DNA from: Chionis minor
Lineage: Eukaryota; Chordata; Aves; Charadriiformes; Chionididae
DNA length: 64,000 nucleotides
Direction of reading: 5' to 3'
Assembly: GCA_013398295.1 (NCBI GenBank)
Contig: VZSF01008179.1
Coordinates: 147,862-211,861 of the forward strand
Shown here: piece after piece, positions 46,735 to 60,089 of the stretch
Position numbering within the stretch: position 1 is the stretch's first letter
Layout of the letters: each line of letters starts with the position of its first letter
Notes under the pieces: generated by a model
What the model was told of the DNA's origin: nothing
Database searches by the model: none
Seen by the model: only the letters and a program-made list of their open reading frames with translations
Program-made: the position numbers and the translations under genes

Positions 46735-49700
46735 ATCCATTTATGGATTTAATTAAAAATTTATTTACTGAGGGTTCTGTTTCTTTGTATCAGTTACTAA
46801 GTCAGCAAAGATCTATGGGGATACTTTAGAAGTCATAGACGAAAGTGGGCATATCATGCACTTAGATTACGTGGAAGGCTTGATCCATAGCCTGATCCAT
46901 ATTCTCCAAAGACTACTGCTGAGTAGAGATCTCCAATAGAGACCTCTAGGAAACCTCTGCCTCTACAGCTGGTCGAAGCTGACTAGAGGGTAGCCCAAAT
47001 AGGTGCATGATACAATAGCTTGACTTAGAAAATGAGAATACCAAGGTGGAACATTTGAGTCTTTGCACAACGGATATTTCAACTGACATGTTTTCACCTA
47101 TTCTTTCTATTACAGCATCTTCTTGAATGATGCCCAACAGGCCAAATTCAGCCCGCAAAGCGCAAATAGGTAGGAAGCTCAGATGAACCCAGAGGAGAAG
47201 CAGCCCACAGTTGTCTGAGATCTGGTACTCACAAAGCTGAATGCAAAAGTCCTGACCAGACATTGATCTTCAAGATGATCACACAAACATAATGCAAATA
47301 AGCCTCCTGAGCTCTCATATGCACTTTAAGTCTCCTCAACCACCGCTGCATGTGGCCTGCACACTTTTACTATTGTCTTGTATCAGCTCCCCTTCAAAAC
47401 CAGTTCCGAGTTTCTGTTTCTATTTATTTTAAAGGTTAAATGACAAGACAACATTGTGGCAACCAAGTCGAGCACCCTAATTTTTGAGCATGTCAATCTT
47501 CAGGTTACTTTTTCTGCCATTTCTTCTCTTTTTCACAGAGACAGGGAAGGAATTACATGGTCAAGCTGTCCCTTGGAAAAAAAACTCTGGATTCAGGCAG
47601 CCACAACTGTCACATACACTGTCCCAGGAGAAACAAGACCAGAACAGGCTGTCCTCATCTGACCCAGGAGCTCAGCTCCTGAAGAATGGTAAATGAAAGG
47701 CATTTTGCACGTTCCCTTCGTTGTATGCGCATCACTTCAATCTGGTTTGAGTGAAAGCAGTATTTCTTGGCAAGACCTGACTTCAGAGCTTTACCAGGAC
47801 TTTGGATAAAATAAAGCAGGATCTTGGACATCTTTTTACACCCTGAGTCCCATGCATAGCTTCTGCCAGCTAACTGCTCTTGGGTACCCATACAGTGCAG
47901 ACAAGATCAACTTAGCGCACAATCAAGATTCAGGGATTTGATCAAAGTGGGGAGATAAGAATCACAAAGGCCAGCTTTATGACTCTGTTACTGATAAGGT
48001 GACAGAGCAGGGACTAATCTAGATACTAGCATAATTGATAATAACCTTGGAACTTCTTGGAGTTGTTTAATGACCCAGGAATCTGGGGAATGCTGTTGCA
48101 TGGCAGAATTCCTGCCATGTGCCTAACACAATCTCTACCTCAGGCTGTGAGAGGAGGCATTAGGTCAGTTAGATTGGATTGATGGGCCAATACTGAGCAG
48201 AAGGATTATTTCAGACTCAAATGTTGGGTGTCTGAGATCCTGGGTCCCAGTGCACCCCAGATCCTGGAACACAACATCACAAAGGCGAAGGGGAAAAAAA
48301 AAAAAAAAAAAAAACTTGGATAATTCAGCAACTGGGAGGCAGTCCAAATTCACTAGGCAAATTTGCTTATATGAGCTAGGAACCTGCATGTCACGCCTCA
48401 GCCTGGAATCAATCGTATTTCAGTAGCTATGGTAAAATATGCAAACAGTGACTTCCAGCTGAGACAAGTTCAGCTCAGCTCGGCCAACGGGGTGGAGGCT
48501 TCGTTTTTGACTCACCTAATAGAGTTACTGCCTAAGGACCATGAGGGTCTCTGTGCAACGTGCACATGAGCCATGAAGTCCAGCCAATGCTGGGAGAAGG
48601 GGTGGGGAGGATCTGTTCGTGCATTTGGCCGCCAGCTGGATGGGAAGTGTGAGATTCTGCTCCCGAGCTTGTCTCAGCTGGAAGGAACTCACTGTAGACA
48701 TAATTCATCCAGACTCAGTCCTCTGCAGCTTTCTGTATAAATCTCATCCCAAGGCATTTTGGAGAAGTACATAATGTAACATGACAACACTGCTGAAATC
48801 CAGTGATCTCTATCAGCTCTGAGGGAAGAGAGATCCTCAGGTGGTGTCAAACAGCAGGAGCCTCAGAAAACTAGGACTCAGGTCCTTAAAGGCATTTAGC
48901 AGCCAGTCTGTCTCTAAAGGTGCTTACCCCCCTTTGACTGTAATGACAAAACCCACTCTTCTTCCTACCAGCTGCATACTTGTGCATTTGCACAGTGATC
49001 TAAGCCGTGATGGCAGCTCCACAGCTAAGAGGATACAGGAACCTCAGCACAAATGAGTTTGCAAGTTATGTATTTCCTTCTTCTATCTGTATCTTGTCAA
49101 GTCAGTCACTAAACTCTGAATTTTTGCCCCATATATATGCATTCCTTTGGCCATTTTCTATGTTCTGTGAGGAGCCTCTTCTTTAACACCAGCTTTTTGA
49201 TTGCGTGAGCATGCTGGTTGCTCAATTTTTCAGCAGGGTGCTAAAGAGAAAAGTAGCACAGTGCTTAAATAGTGCTGATCCTGAGAGTCTTTTTACGTCT
49301 GCTGTAAGTGCAACCCTTACAAACTCTGTAAGACTGGGAAGCTGGGAAAATGAACATCTCACACTGAAGATGTGTCCAAAGGAGGGGAATATCTAGGTCC
49401 TACTCTAGCAAGTGGCAGGAAATCACTCCATTTCATCTTCACTTATGAATATCTAAAGTAAAGCAGTGACCTTAGCTTTGGATCTCTGACAAATAATATC
49501 GCCTGTTCTCGTACACTCCAGAGCATCTCAAATGGTCATTTGAGGCTAGGTAGGACCTGTCTCACCTAACATTAGCCATCTAAATTGTAGATGTCTAATC
49601 TCACCTACGTGTCCAGTTCCTACTATACTTGATGAAAGGAAAGGCACGTTCAGGAAGCAGTTCCACCTACCCCCTGTGAGTTATCGTAACCTAAGTGAGA

Positions 49701-50195
49701 AAAAAACCTGTCTGTGGAATACAGTTGCTTATTGAGCTATACGTTACGTTTCATGATTAACACTGTGAAGGCATGCAAACCTGATTAAGGCAAATTATTG
49801 GAGTCAATGGGAAATTATGAGTTTATACATTTTGCTATACCTGGTACACAAAGCCACAAATTGGCAATTTCATCATTTTATATCCAAATAAGTGAATGTC
49901 CAAGTCCTCAGGTTGAGTAGACAGATTAATGCCTAGCGAGTCCATGCCAATCATCTCCTGAATTCCAGCTCTTCGGTAGACTCTTCTATGTCTTTAGATA
50001 ACTGCAACAGCTCCACCAAAGTCAAGGGAACTACAGTGTTTCACACCAGTTGAAGATAAGTCCTCAGTGGATTCCATAAAAAAAATTTACTGATTTAGCT
50101 TGGTTCCACCCAGCCTCTTTGTAAAATCAAAACCTCCATCACAAATTGTCTGTGGCCTTGCCTGGGATCCTGTTGAATAAGTCAAATGATGATAC
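46735..50195. other. Non-coding, nothing firmly recognised
   Basis: A poly-A run lies at 48294-48314 and a palindromic TTTGATCAAA (two overlapping TCF/LEF-type sites) at 47937-47946. The phrase TCCTTAAAGGCATTTAGCAG (about 48881-48900) recalls an ancient archosaur repeat. At 49520-49620 CTCACCTAACATTAGCCATC and AGATGTCTAATCTCACCTAC suggest further old repeat. No exon is seen. Confidence 0.4.
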
Positions 50196-50199
50196 TTCC

Positions 50200-50560
50200 A
50201 CCATTTAAAAAACCACTCCTCTGCATTCTGACATTCTAGAATATCAGACAAACTGCTTTCCCTGATATCCAGCTGGTATCCCCCTTTCTTTCCTTTTCCT
50301 AGTTATGCCCACTGGTATCCTGTGGAATGATTCTTCCTTGCTTTCCTTTACTATATACACCTGACAAACATTTGAGAGCTATTATCATATAATTATTTGG
50401 CCCAGATTAGTACTTGCTAATCTTTGTTCATCAACATCAGTCCTTCCAGCCCTCTGGCTCTTTGAATACCCTCCAGTTTGTCAACATCTTCCTGGCATGG
50501 GCATGGGATGAAATAGAGTAGTCCAGGTGCACTCACTCTGGAGCCATATCATCCTATCAA
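50200..50560 (-). mobile_element. Ancient internal CR1 LINE fragment
   Basis: CAGTCCTTCCAGCCCTCTGG, CTCTTTGAATACCCTCCAGT, TTGTCAACATCTTCCTGGCA and GTAGTCCAGGTGCACTCAC run in the order of the antisense internal part of old CR1 (CAGCCCTTTGGC, CGCTCCAATTTGTCCACATC, GTACTCCAGGTGAGGTCTCA). Upstream, about 50270-50340 fits the preceding segment. Highly diverged. Confidence 0.6.
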
Positions 50561-50599
50561 CTCAATTCAAGGGCTCAGTGCATTGGATCATGTGGGTTC

Positions 50600-50940
50600 T
50601 TCTTTGCCGTCACCTTGCATTTCACACTTAGGCTGAAGGATGCATGCCTGTGCATAGCTGATCTGTTCACGTCTATCCATGTGAAGTTGTGCACGTTGAC
50701 ATGGCAATGCTTTTCATAAATGTGCAGGTAGGGGCTCTACCTCCCTCTGTTTACTCACCAAGGTGACGAGAAGCAGCGTATTGGCACACAATGAATGAGA
50801 TCAAGTAATTGACAAGTTCCTGCCTGCCAGCAGAGCTGCTGTAACTGTCCATGCGAGCGCTCTTAGCCTACACCGACTGGGAGACATACAGGCTTAAGTC
50901 TCTTCCTTTCACCGTGACATTAGATTGAGTTGAGGTCATG
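50600..50940. promoter_or_regulatory. Weak candidate conserved block
   Basis: Unique sequence with preserved CpGs (GATCTGTTCACGTCTATCC, GTGCACGTTGACATGG, AAGGTGACGAGAAGCAGCGT, CATGCGAGCGCTC) and GATCAAGTAATTGACAAG. It may be constrained, but the evidence is texture only. Confidence 0.25.
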
Positions 50941-50944
50941 TATA

Positions 50945-53900
50945 GGTGTTACGGTGCTGCTGATGGCTGGTAACATACTGAGCCACAGCAACTGTATTGT
51001 AATCAGTCGTCTGAAGATGATGCACTTTTTTTATCACAAAGGAAGTTAAACGCTTTGATAACCCACCTATCTTTAACTTCAGTGCAGCTGCTGTGGTAGT
51101 AAATTCAAGACCGTGCTGTGCAACATCACAACGTATCCTTCTGGGTAAGACTAACATCTTAATTTTCTTCTTCAACAGTAATCAGACACATATCTATATG
51201 AGTAATACTGGATTATTCTTGAAAGTGAAAAGTATTAAAACTCAGTTTAGAAATGCTGACTGGTACTAGACCACTAGTTTCTGGAAACCGTGGCCTTCCT
51301 TCATCTCCACATATCCACTGTCAAAGTGAACTTCCACGTCCCTGAACATAAGCTAAACCTGATCTAAATGAACTGAAACAAAACACAGGAGGATGGTTAA
51401 TTCTTTTCTGGAATCTTTCTTCCCACTAACTCTGTGATCAATGACTCCCAATACATTCTGTTATAGTCATGAGCTCCATGGCCAGGCTAGCAGACCTCTC
51501 AGCTATCATTCCCACTAGCAGGATAAATGTTCATCGCTACACATAATTCAGATAAGAATATTTTACATACCACTTTTAGTTTGGGAACACATGTTCTGAA
51601 GCAAGCCTGCTAACAGCTGCTTTTTAGGAGAAATTGTACATGCCTGCTTGAAATTATCTTGATTTTTTCTTTCCTGATTCATCACATGTTGAATTCTCAG
51701 GGTGGAATTCAATTGCTTAGGCATAGGTGTGTTGAGTACCATTTGAGGTGCTTCACAGTATCCACCTGGCTCCAGCCTGCCTTTCTAAAGCATGTGGATA
51801 CCTCAGATGACATCCTGAACAGCACCACACGCTTCTGTATACGTAACTATATTGAACCTTAAATCTCCACTGACTGTAGTGACACTCAGAGAACCAGCTA
51901 GACATCGATGTCTATATTGTAGAAAGCTAAGTGAAAATATCTGAATCTGAAGCTCAGGAATCAATTCAATTGCCTAAATATTTCCACGTGAAAAACCCTA
52001 TAGGAGATACCTACACAAGGCTTGCAGATATAACATGGGACCTGTGGGAGACCTTTACTCTTCCGGAGCAACACATGGACTTCAGGAAAACCTCCACTGG
52101 CTTTCAACACCTATGTTTAGCCAAAGGTATCAAACTCTTAGGGAGAACTATTACTGTTCAGTTTGAAAATTCACTATGTGCAGCATGGGACTAAAGACCT
52201 CCTATTTTTCTTTGCTTAGATTGTACCAGAAACAAGGAATCACAACAGTGAGATCACAGAAAGGGCTATCTGTGTTGGGGAAAGGAAACTTGCAGCGTTG
52301 TACAGGCTACTGAAAGACACTGATCTTTTTTTAAAAAAACTGCTTGGTCAGTTCCTTATTTCTTCAGCTCTCAGCCTCTCTGCTCATCTCTTGTGCGTTC
52401 AGGCTCCCAGCTATCTTGGAATTTGACCAATTATATTCTTTTGGCTCACATGAAGGCAGGAATTGCATGCTGCAGAGAATTTCCAGTTCTCTGAGTCATC
52501 ATATACACCTATAGAACATGTATAGAAATCACTAATGATTTACCTACACGAGACATCATCGCATGGCAACCTAGGCTGTAAATATATTAAATGCTACCTA
52601 TTCCTCACAACACCTGAAACACAAACAGTCAACAGTAGGTGCATTTGAATAATCTACATTGGAATGTCTCAAAAGTAACTCCTTTTTTGAAAGGGGGCAA
52701 GTCACTTCACATTTAGGGCATAGTTTCCGAGATATGCTTGTGGGATTGGCAGATAGGAGACCTTTTGGAGACCGGAGCCATCTTGGAGGGGTGGGTGGAG
52801 GTCCCTCGGATGGCACTAGACCCTTATGGCCTTCAACAAAATTGATCCCTTCGTATGCACTGGGAGGTGGAATTCATTTGGCAGCTGGTCACATGTGCAA
52901 TGTAGAGGTCTACATCTGAGCAAGTCATCCAAATTTCTTTTTCAGCATTTAAAAGAAATTCACCATTTTAGGATACAGTTCAATGTGTTTTAATGGTTTT
53001 TGTTTGTTCTTTTTTTAACGTCTTCAGGGTGAGAAAAACATCTCACGCTGATCATCCATTTCTCCTGTTTATCAACTGTAAAGGAGACAGGAAAAGATGT
53101 GTCTGTTGCAGATGTCTGAATGTGGGTGTTCTAGAATGCGTCCTGAAGGAATCAGTACACAGACACCATCGCAGGCTAAATTCACATCTCCACTTAGGGC
53201 TCAATCTCATGGTCAAGCAAGTGGAGCTCAAATTACTACGTGCTAGTTGACCCACAGCAATCCTACATATGTGGATTCCTAGCCTACAGCAAATGCTAGC
53301 GAATGTGATTTAAATTAACCCTTTTTTATTGTGGGTAAGCAAAGTCTAATTACTGCACTTGCTGCAGGCTAGCAGTGAGCACACAGACAGTTACCGAGGG
53401 TCAGCTGATGTGTGGCAACTTGTTGCACCGCAGAAACTCGATCATGAGTTTAATTTGCTATAACTTCCACACACAGGCAAACCCTTAGACCTGGATTCTA
53501 ATTTCTGCTAAAGCCTCAGGCAGTACAAAATTGACTAAAAGTTGTATTAAGGAGAGGGAACAGTCATACCGATATCCCTTTCTGCTGGGAGGTGCTACAA
53601 CATGGTGGGCATCAGTCCGTATTCCTCCAAAAACTTCCATTTCACACAAATGAGGTATGTAACAGTGCTAACAAGACAAAATATACATTCCTGAATCTTT
53701 TTTCAGCTTGAAACATAAAGAGCTACTTGTATTGAATAGCAACAAATGTGTTTCACCAGCGGCAGCCAGCAGCCCTTGTAACAGAGCTGGGCTTAAGAGG
53801 AAACAATAAGATGCATTTATTTCTTACAAATAAATTGTTCTAAATAACTTATTAGAACTCTTGCTTCTGCGCCAGGAAACAACAAACTAAGGTCGCCAAA

Positions 53901-55775
53901 AATCCTTAGTCATAGGTGCTGCGACAGTCCAGCTAGCCTTAAGTCAGGAACACAACCTCTTTGCTGTTAGAAGGGCCATCTTTCAAGACTGACCATTTTT
54001 TCCCCCTCATCCCATCTATGTTGTCTGCAACATAGGTAGAAGATAGACATATTCAGCAGCAATTCCAACATAAGGATAGACGTGCTCACCTCAGCAAGGC
54101 CAGGACAGAATACAGAAACTCTTGTTTCCCGGACCTCCAGTGGTCCATAGAGCACTCTGAAACAACTTACACAGCAGGGGAAAAACTCTCAATCAGATAC
54201 TTGGATTATCTGAGGGGGTTTTTTTTCAGCCTAGCAATGAAATGGGAACCAGTGACAGTTCACTGAAACCAGCCAAATTCAGCTCTGAGGTAGACATGAA
54301 GCAGGATGAAGCCGATGAATCCCCAACTGACCAAGTCCATCAAGAGAAAGAATGGATTCTCCCTCCCTCTTGACAGCTTCAAGATCACAACTGAAAGCTT
54401 TCCCCAAAAACGCACTTCAGTCCAAAACAAGTTGTTTGGATGAGTAGGGGAAAATGTGGTTAAATCTTCACTGTCACCTTAAGAAATGAGCCCACAGAGC
54501 TTTACCTCCCAGACCCACTTTCAAATCGGTCAAAATATCAGTCACCTAATGCTGGACTTTCTCAGGGTGGGACCCAGTTCACAGAATGGGACATATACAT
54601 GGAGATGTCTGCATTCAAAAATGTCCAATAGAGTTAATTCTGGCTTTACTGAATCCACCACACACAGAGTATTTTGCAATTAAACCTTACCTGTCCAGGA
54701 CTGCAGGGGTGCCCACTCACCTCTGGGACCAAGCTCTCAGTATTTATAAGAAAGGCCTGGAAACATGGACCAGTGTTATGCTAAAGAGCTGAGCTTGGTG
54801 CTCCCACCATTGCCTCTGACTTCCTAAATAATGCATATACGTTGATTGCACTGTACTGACAAATGAAGGAATTTCTTAAAATCCAGGTGAAACATAATGC
54901 AAAGAGAAGGAAAGTGAAAGGAAAGGTGTTCAGACATCTTAGAGGAAAGTAGATGAATATTTCAACTAGCAGAAAATTAGCTCTATCTAGTTTAAATTTT
55001 GCAATGCTGAAACTTTGCATTTACTTAGAAATTCGATTGTTATCATTTTTGCCATAACGGTAAGAATGGGATAATGATTGTAAAAAAAAAAAAATGCCAT
55101 GGGACTTTGAAGGTCGGTGGAGATCAGACCCATACTCTGCAAAGCCACATTAGCTGCAATGACATCTCTCATTTGCTCAGGACATTCAGAGGAAATCTCC
55201 CTGTTTCCAGGTCACCTGGTCTGAATACACATCCACAAAAGCCTAATGAAATGCTGAGGTTTATGCTTATGAAATCAGTCTGGAGACAGAGACTTTCTCA
55301 CTGTAGAGGTTTGAAGCACAGCAAGAAGGAAGCTTCCAGAGATTCATAGCTTGGTTAAAAACTTCCCTGGAGTCAGGGTTGCTATAGTGTTAGCACAATT
55401 AGACTTTGAAAAGACGTGTAGGTACTAGTAAACTTCTCAAGCCATAACACTATGCAAGCCGCTTCCGTAGCTTCCTCAGCCACAATGACCTCATATTTCA
55501 TCTCTGCACTGTGCTACCATTGGTGTGATGCTTGTCAGCTGCGGTCCTCATCCTCTAGGCTATAGAGCTGTGCCAGTTCACACCATTTCATCATTTAAAC
55601 AGGTTCTCAAGGCCACAGGACTTCAACAGTTTTGCAAAAAACTCTCGATTCACCAGGACTGAAATCTCACGCATGTCCATGGCAGAAACCAATGCTCACG
55701 CCAAAGCTGGTCACCTGGAATAGAGTTCATCTCATGTCTCTGTAGCCGTGTAAAAGTTAGGAATCCAGTTAATGG
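50945..55775. other. Non-coding, nothing recognised
   Basis: Moderately AT-rich intergenic or intronic DNA. Around 51690-51920 some phrases (TCTCCACTGACTGTAGTGAC) hint at foldback-family fragments. The 87-residue frame at 51931-52194 has no recognisable domain. Confidence 0.4.
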
Positions 55776-55778
55776 CAT

Positions 55779-55890
55779 CACCTAGGCCCCCTCTGTCCTC
55801 GTAACAGAGAGACCAGTGCCTCAAAAGAGCAAGTTGCTTCATCCTAAAACAGGTGTCTAGAATAGGTGGGCTGAATTGTCTTCTGGGGGA
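55779..55890. repeat. Foldback element, copy C
   Basis: CACCTAGGCCCCCTCTGTCC matches the left arm of copy A (CCCTAGGCTCCCTCTATAGT). ATCCTAAAACAGGTGTCTAG, AATAGGTGGGCTGAATTGTC and TTCTGG match its centre and right half. The outer right arm is lost or degraded. Confidence 0.6.
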
Positions 55891-57060
55891 GTTAGTCCCT
55901 ACAAAAGGAACCTGCCCGAAAGCCACAAACTAGATGTTTCATTTTTACAAGGCAGAAGCTTGCTAAGATGATTCCTACCCTTCTCATGAGCCATACACAC
56001 ATACACACACAATTAAACAGTGAGTTTAGATGCAGAGGTTTTTAAATCACCTTTCAGTATGGTGAGAACGCACTGTTGGCAACTCAGCTTAATGCTTCTC
56101 CAAACACTGTCAAAGTTATACTGAGCCATTGGCCAGTCACAAACCATCAGCTGCATTCTGAAGGGGATGTAGTGGTGAAAAATTTCAATGCTTATATTTT
56201 CTCTGCAAAGATCTTGGTGTTTCCCCTTGCAGCCTTAAATGGATTAGCACTCTGCACACCAGGCCGGTAACTGTTCCAGTCCTACAGAAAAATGTGAATT
56301 AGCAGACCTGAGGCCAGCAACCCTTTCCTAGAGTGGCCAGAACCAGCTGCTCCAGAAGAAAATGTAGGTATCCTGCACAGGACATTTATGGAACATTGTT
56401 TCCTCATATGAATCTTATTCTTGATCTCCAACAGTCAGATGTCACCTTAAGCCCAGAAATAAAAGCCCCAAAGTACTTGCTGTCATTAACTCTGACAAAC
56501 CTGAATATTTGTAGTATCTCTGTAAATATCGCCTTGAAAAACTCTGTTGAAAAATCGTCATGAACCTTGTTAAGTTTTTGGCCTGATTAACATCCAGTTG
56601 TTCAGCACAAAGCTAAAAACTGGCAGGGTCTGCCTCTACCTCAGAACAGAACAAAAAACTCACTTTCCCTGGAAAAGGGGGTTGTTTTCATTTCTGAGGC
56701 CTTCTTAGTATTTGGAGTAGACCTGCTTTCCCATTCAGTTTTCATTTTTTAAGGGTAAGCTTTTTCTTTCTCCTGAAGTAACTCTCCAAAACAGTATCTA
56801 CTTCAGTTTGCTTATGTGCTTGAATTGGAAGAGATGTGCTGTTTGCATCAGAGAGGATTTGGATCTTTTACCCCTTATCTCCAGGCAAAATCACCAAGGA
56901 AGGTCAAGGATCTGACAAACACTTAAGGCTTCTCATCAGCCACTCTTAAAATAGGGATAAAAACCTTCCAGACACCAACTGGTATCACATCAATGACATT
57001 TGTTGGGTGTTCAGGCACTCAGTCACACCTCTCAACTTCAGCTGTCTAAAAGGTAGGTGT

Positions 57061-57215
57061 TTAGGCTGTTTCTACAGTGGATGGAGAAAGATAGACAACT
57101 CCAGACAGTGATTCATCACATCCACTAAAAAGATATCTATCTCAGGAAGGATGAATCTCCTTCAGAAGATGCCCATCTTTCTAGAGGGAGGTAAGATGAT
57201 TAGCTCAGATAGTTA
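57061..57215. repeat. Foldback element, copy D
   Basis: Aligns end to end with copy A. TTAGGCTGTTTCTACAGTGG and ATGGAGAAAGATAGACA form the left arm, ATTCATCACATCC the inner left, and GATATCTATCTCAGG with GATGAATCTCCTTCAGAAGA and TGCCCATC the centre. GAGGGAGGTAAGATGATTAG and CTCAGATAG form the right arm. Confidence 0.6.
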
Positions 57216-58173
57216 AGTATTACACGGCTAAAATTATGTGAGTGAATTCCATCCAGAGGTCTGTTAGGGGAGTGCACTGTCACCCAATAGAGTACAGATA
57301 CAACCCTTTGTATGCTTGGAAACAGAAGGTGCCCTCAAACTTTCTGAGAAAGCCCTGTTCTCAAAACAGAGTTGTCCCAAGTTGGTGGAACACTTCCTCG
57401 AGGATGAAATGAATCTTCCCAATCTAGCTTGAAAGAAGATCCCTCAAGATAGCTTGAGTCAGCGAGCCTTTGGGATCATCGTAGGACAAGGTCCCACCCC
57501 ATAAACAGGTGGGATTTTTTTTGACTGGAACATTGAGTCCAGTTCCTGGAACATTTTAAAGGCATTTTCCCTTGTTCAACCACTTGGGCTCATGCAGAGT
57601 TATGCTTGGCCTGGTCCTAGCCTTCGGTGTCTATCTCTGCAACCCTGGAAAGCTCCCAGACAAATATGCCAAGAAATGAAATCAAGGTCTTCTCTTCAGA
57701 GCTGCTGCCTTTCTTTGTGGCCATTTCCCAGGCCTATGGGAAGTGCATGAAAAAGTGCTGAGCACCCGGTGACCTCAAGGCAACCTGCAAGCACTGCTCA
57801 TCTCGCAACCACACCACCTTTTCTCCAATGGCTTAAACAGTGTTTTATGCACCTAACGTCATATCTCCACAGGTTTAAACCTCTTCAAGGCTCAGGGGAG
57901 GGCTGTGAGAAATGGGAATATTAGCATTATGCCAGTGCCCAGAAGGTCTCTGACTATGAGGCAGGTAAAGCTCGTGAGGCATCAGTAGGCTATCTGCCCT
58001 TGTTGGCTAAAGCTGGCCACAGGGACCTCAAGTGGAACTGTCCTCTGCCAATACAGTGCTGTAGAGGCAAGCTCAGCAAGTCATTTCTGGCATACCAAAA
58101 ATGCACTGAAATAATTATAATTGGAAATGTAGAAATAGCAGGTTTGGGGGTTTTGTAAAACAGAAGAGATTGA

Positions 58174-58189
58174 TTTTTTTTTTTTTTTT
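58174..58189. repeat. Poly-T run
   Basis: Run of about 16 T followed by CCTTTCCCCAG. It looks like a splice acceptor, but no exon is recognised after it. Confidence 0.9.
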
Positions 58190-58489
58190 CCTTTCCCCAG
58201 GATGGATTCTCAAGGGTACTGAGGTTAGAGGCACAGACCCAAGTTACTGGGAGTCAAACCAGGGTGTGAGCCATGTGAATACCCATGTGAACGTTCTTAG
58301 CCCCTGGTATATATGAAGCATCTTGTATTTATTGCAGGGTAAGAGCATTCACATGGGCAGTTACCACAGAAAAACTGGCATCTTATTAGTTCACACCCTA
58401 ACTTACCTCGTGGTAATTTGTTCATGTGCCCATCCCCTAAGGTGCCGTTCCCAAAGTAAAGTTAGAGGACATTATGTCCCCTTTATACT

Positions 58490-58625
58490 CGTAGTCAGCA
58501 ACTTAGCGGTTAGGGCACTTACCTATGGTATGGGAAAATGAGCTTCATAAGTTTCCTCTGCTTGATTTGAAGCAGTGTTTTGAACCCAAGGTTCTCAAAT
58601 CTCAGTAGCACAGCCTAGCCAACAG
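58490..58625 (+). repeat. Possible tRNA-derived SINE or ancient repeat
   Basis: TTAGCGGTTAGGGCACTTAC, CTATGGTATGGGAAAATGAG, TTTGAAGCAGTGTTTTGAAC and CCAAGGTTCTCAAATC follow the order of an archosaur/turtle repeat with phrases GTGGTTAGGGCACTCACCTG, GATGTGGGAGA, GCAGGGATTTGAACCC. Diverged; the class is uncertain. Confidence 0.45.
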
Positions 58626-59366
58626 ATTATGCTGTTCCACAGAACTACCCAATCAATTATTCACATTGATTGAGTCCTGGCCAACGCTGGGGATTCAGCC
58701 AGAAACCTCTGGAGCTTAGAGCCGAAGCTCCCAACTTAACACCCGTCGTATCTGAGACCTGGGTGCAGATCAGGATAGGTAGTATATGGATGGGTTTTGC
58801 AAGTGCTGAAGGCCGTTAGGATACACACAGAAGTTCTGCAATTCTGCCTTTGCATGCCCCAAAACCCCATCCAGCTCCTAGCCAAGTTTTGCTGCATGTT
58901 GTCAGATATATACAAGCCTTAACTGGGTTCCTCCTCTCTCCTGCAATGGGATAGGAGATGGGACTGAGAGATATCCCTGTAATTTACCTACATTATTACC
59001 GTATGTCCCTGATAGCATGTATAATAATGTGCTATGTATGAGCCCAACACAGGAAAGACTCTCCCTGCTTTCGGGCTTGATCTCAACCTGTGTGACCCAG
59101 CTTGGTGCCTGTGCACAGAAAACGAAGAGAACTGTGCAGATATTTAAGGATAAACACAAAGCTAAGCAGCACTTTCCTGGCCCAGAATCAAAGTATGAAG
59201 CAGCTTGCAGGATCGAGACCTAAAGGAGCTCAGTCTAAGACACGAGACAAAGAGATTGCTCCAAAGTCAGCTAAAATTGAGAGAAGATTTCCCTTGAGTT
59301 CAACCTGTCTTTGGAGTAGAAGCTAAAGCTAAGGAGAGGGATACAGCCATGGACCTGTCTGTGCGT

Positions 59367-59411
59367 ATTCATACATATACACAGGCATATGTATTATATA
59401 TATGTATATAA
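59367..59411. repeat. AT/TA-rich alternating low-complexity stretch
   Basis: CATACATATACACAGGCATA and TATTATATATATGTATATA: an imperfect TA/CA dinucleotide array. Confidence 0.8.
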
Positions 59412-60002
59412 CTCACTTCCTTTGTCATGTGTACTTCTTTTCTCCAAAGAATCCTCAAAGTAGTCATTAACTGGACTTTTCTGGATGTCACTGGGAGCTG
59501 CTAACACCACTCCATGAGGGAAAGGGGTACATTTCTGCAGCTGTGCTGCTCCTGTGCTCACCAAACACAAGCTGACCTTTCTCACAAACCCTTCATCGCT
59601 CTCATTCACTCTATCCTGTGACCCTCTACGAAAATGCTTGCAATGCACAGCCACGCTGTCAGGTGCCTCCCAGGTGAGGAATACATGGTACGTGTTGCCC
59701 TGGCATGGCAAGCATGGACTTTCCAAGCATCAGAGCCCTCCACGCTTCTTGAACCTAACGAGAAGGTTCATTCACTTCACGTCTTCCTCAGTCATACAAT
59801 GCAACATGTCTGTCAAGAGATTCATGTCATGGCCCACATCCTCCATGTTCTTTTTCTCCCACAAATTACATAGTCAAAATAAGAAGGGGGAAGAAACACA
59901 AGATGAATGGATTAAAAAAGAAAAAAAAAAGACTAAGAAATTATTCTGTGGGCACTGAAATTCATGAGCAGTCTATTCTCTGTCCTCCTGTCCAGATAAC
60001 AT

Positions 60003-60087
60003 TGCACACACATGCACATGCGTGTGCAGGTTTACTCCCGTGCACATGTGCAAACACACGTGTGCACACACACATATGCATGCACAC
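60003..60087. repeat. CA/TG/CG alternating purine-pyrimidine tract
   Basis: Three alternating segments (about 60003-60028, 60040-60052, 60053-60087) containing TGCGTGTGCA, GTGCACATGTGCA and CACACGTGTGCACACACA. Long alternating runs of this kind favour Z-DNA. Confidence 0.85.
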
Positions 60088-60089
60088 TG

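Noticed and set aside
58174..58200. Splice acceptor (T run then CCTTTCCCCAG)
   Set aside because: No following open frame matches a known exon, and it is on the strand opposite to WNT3A.
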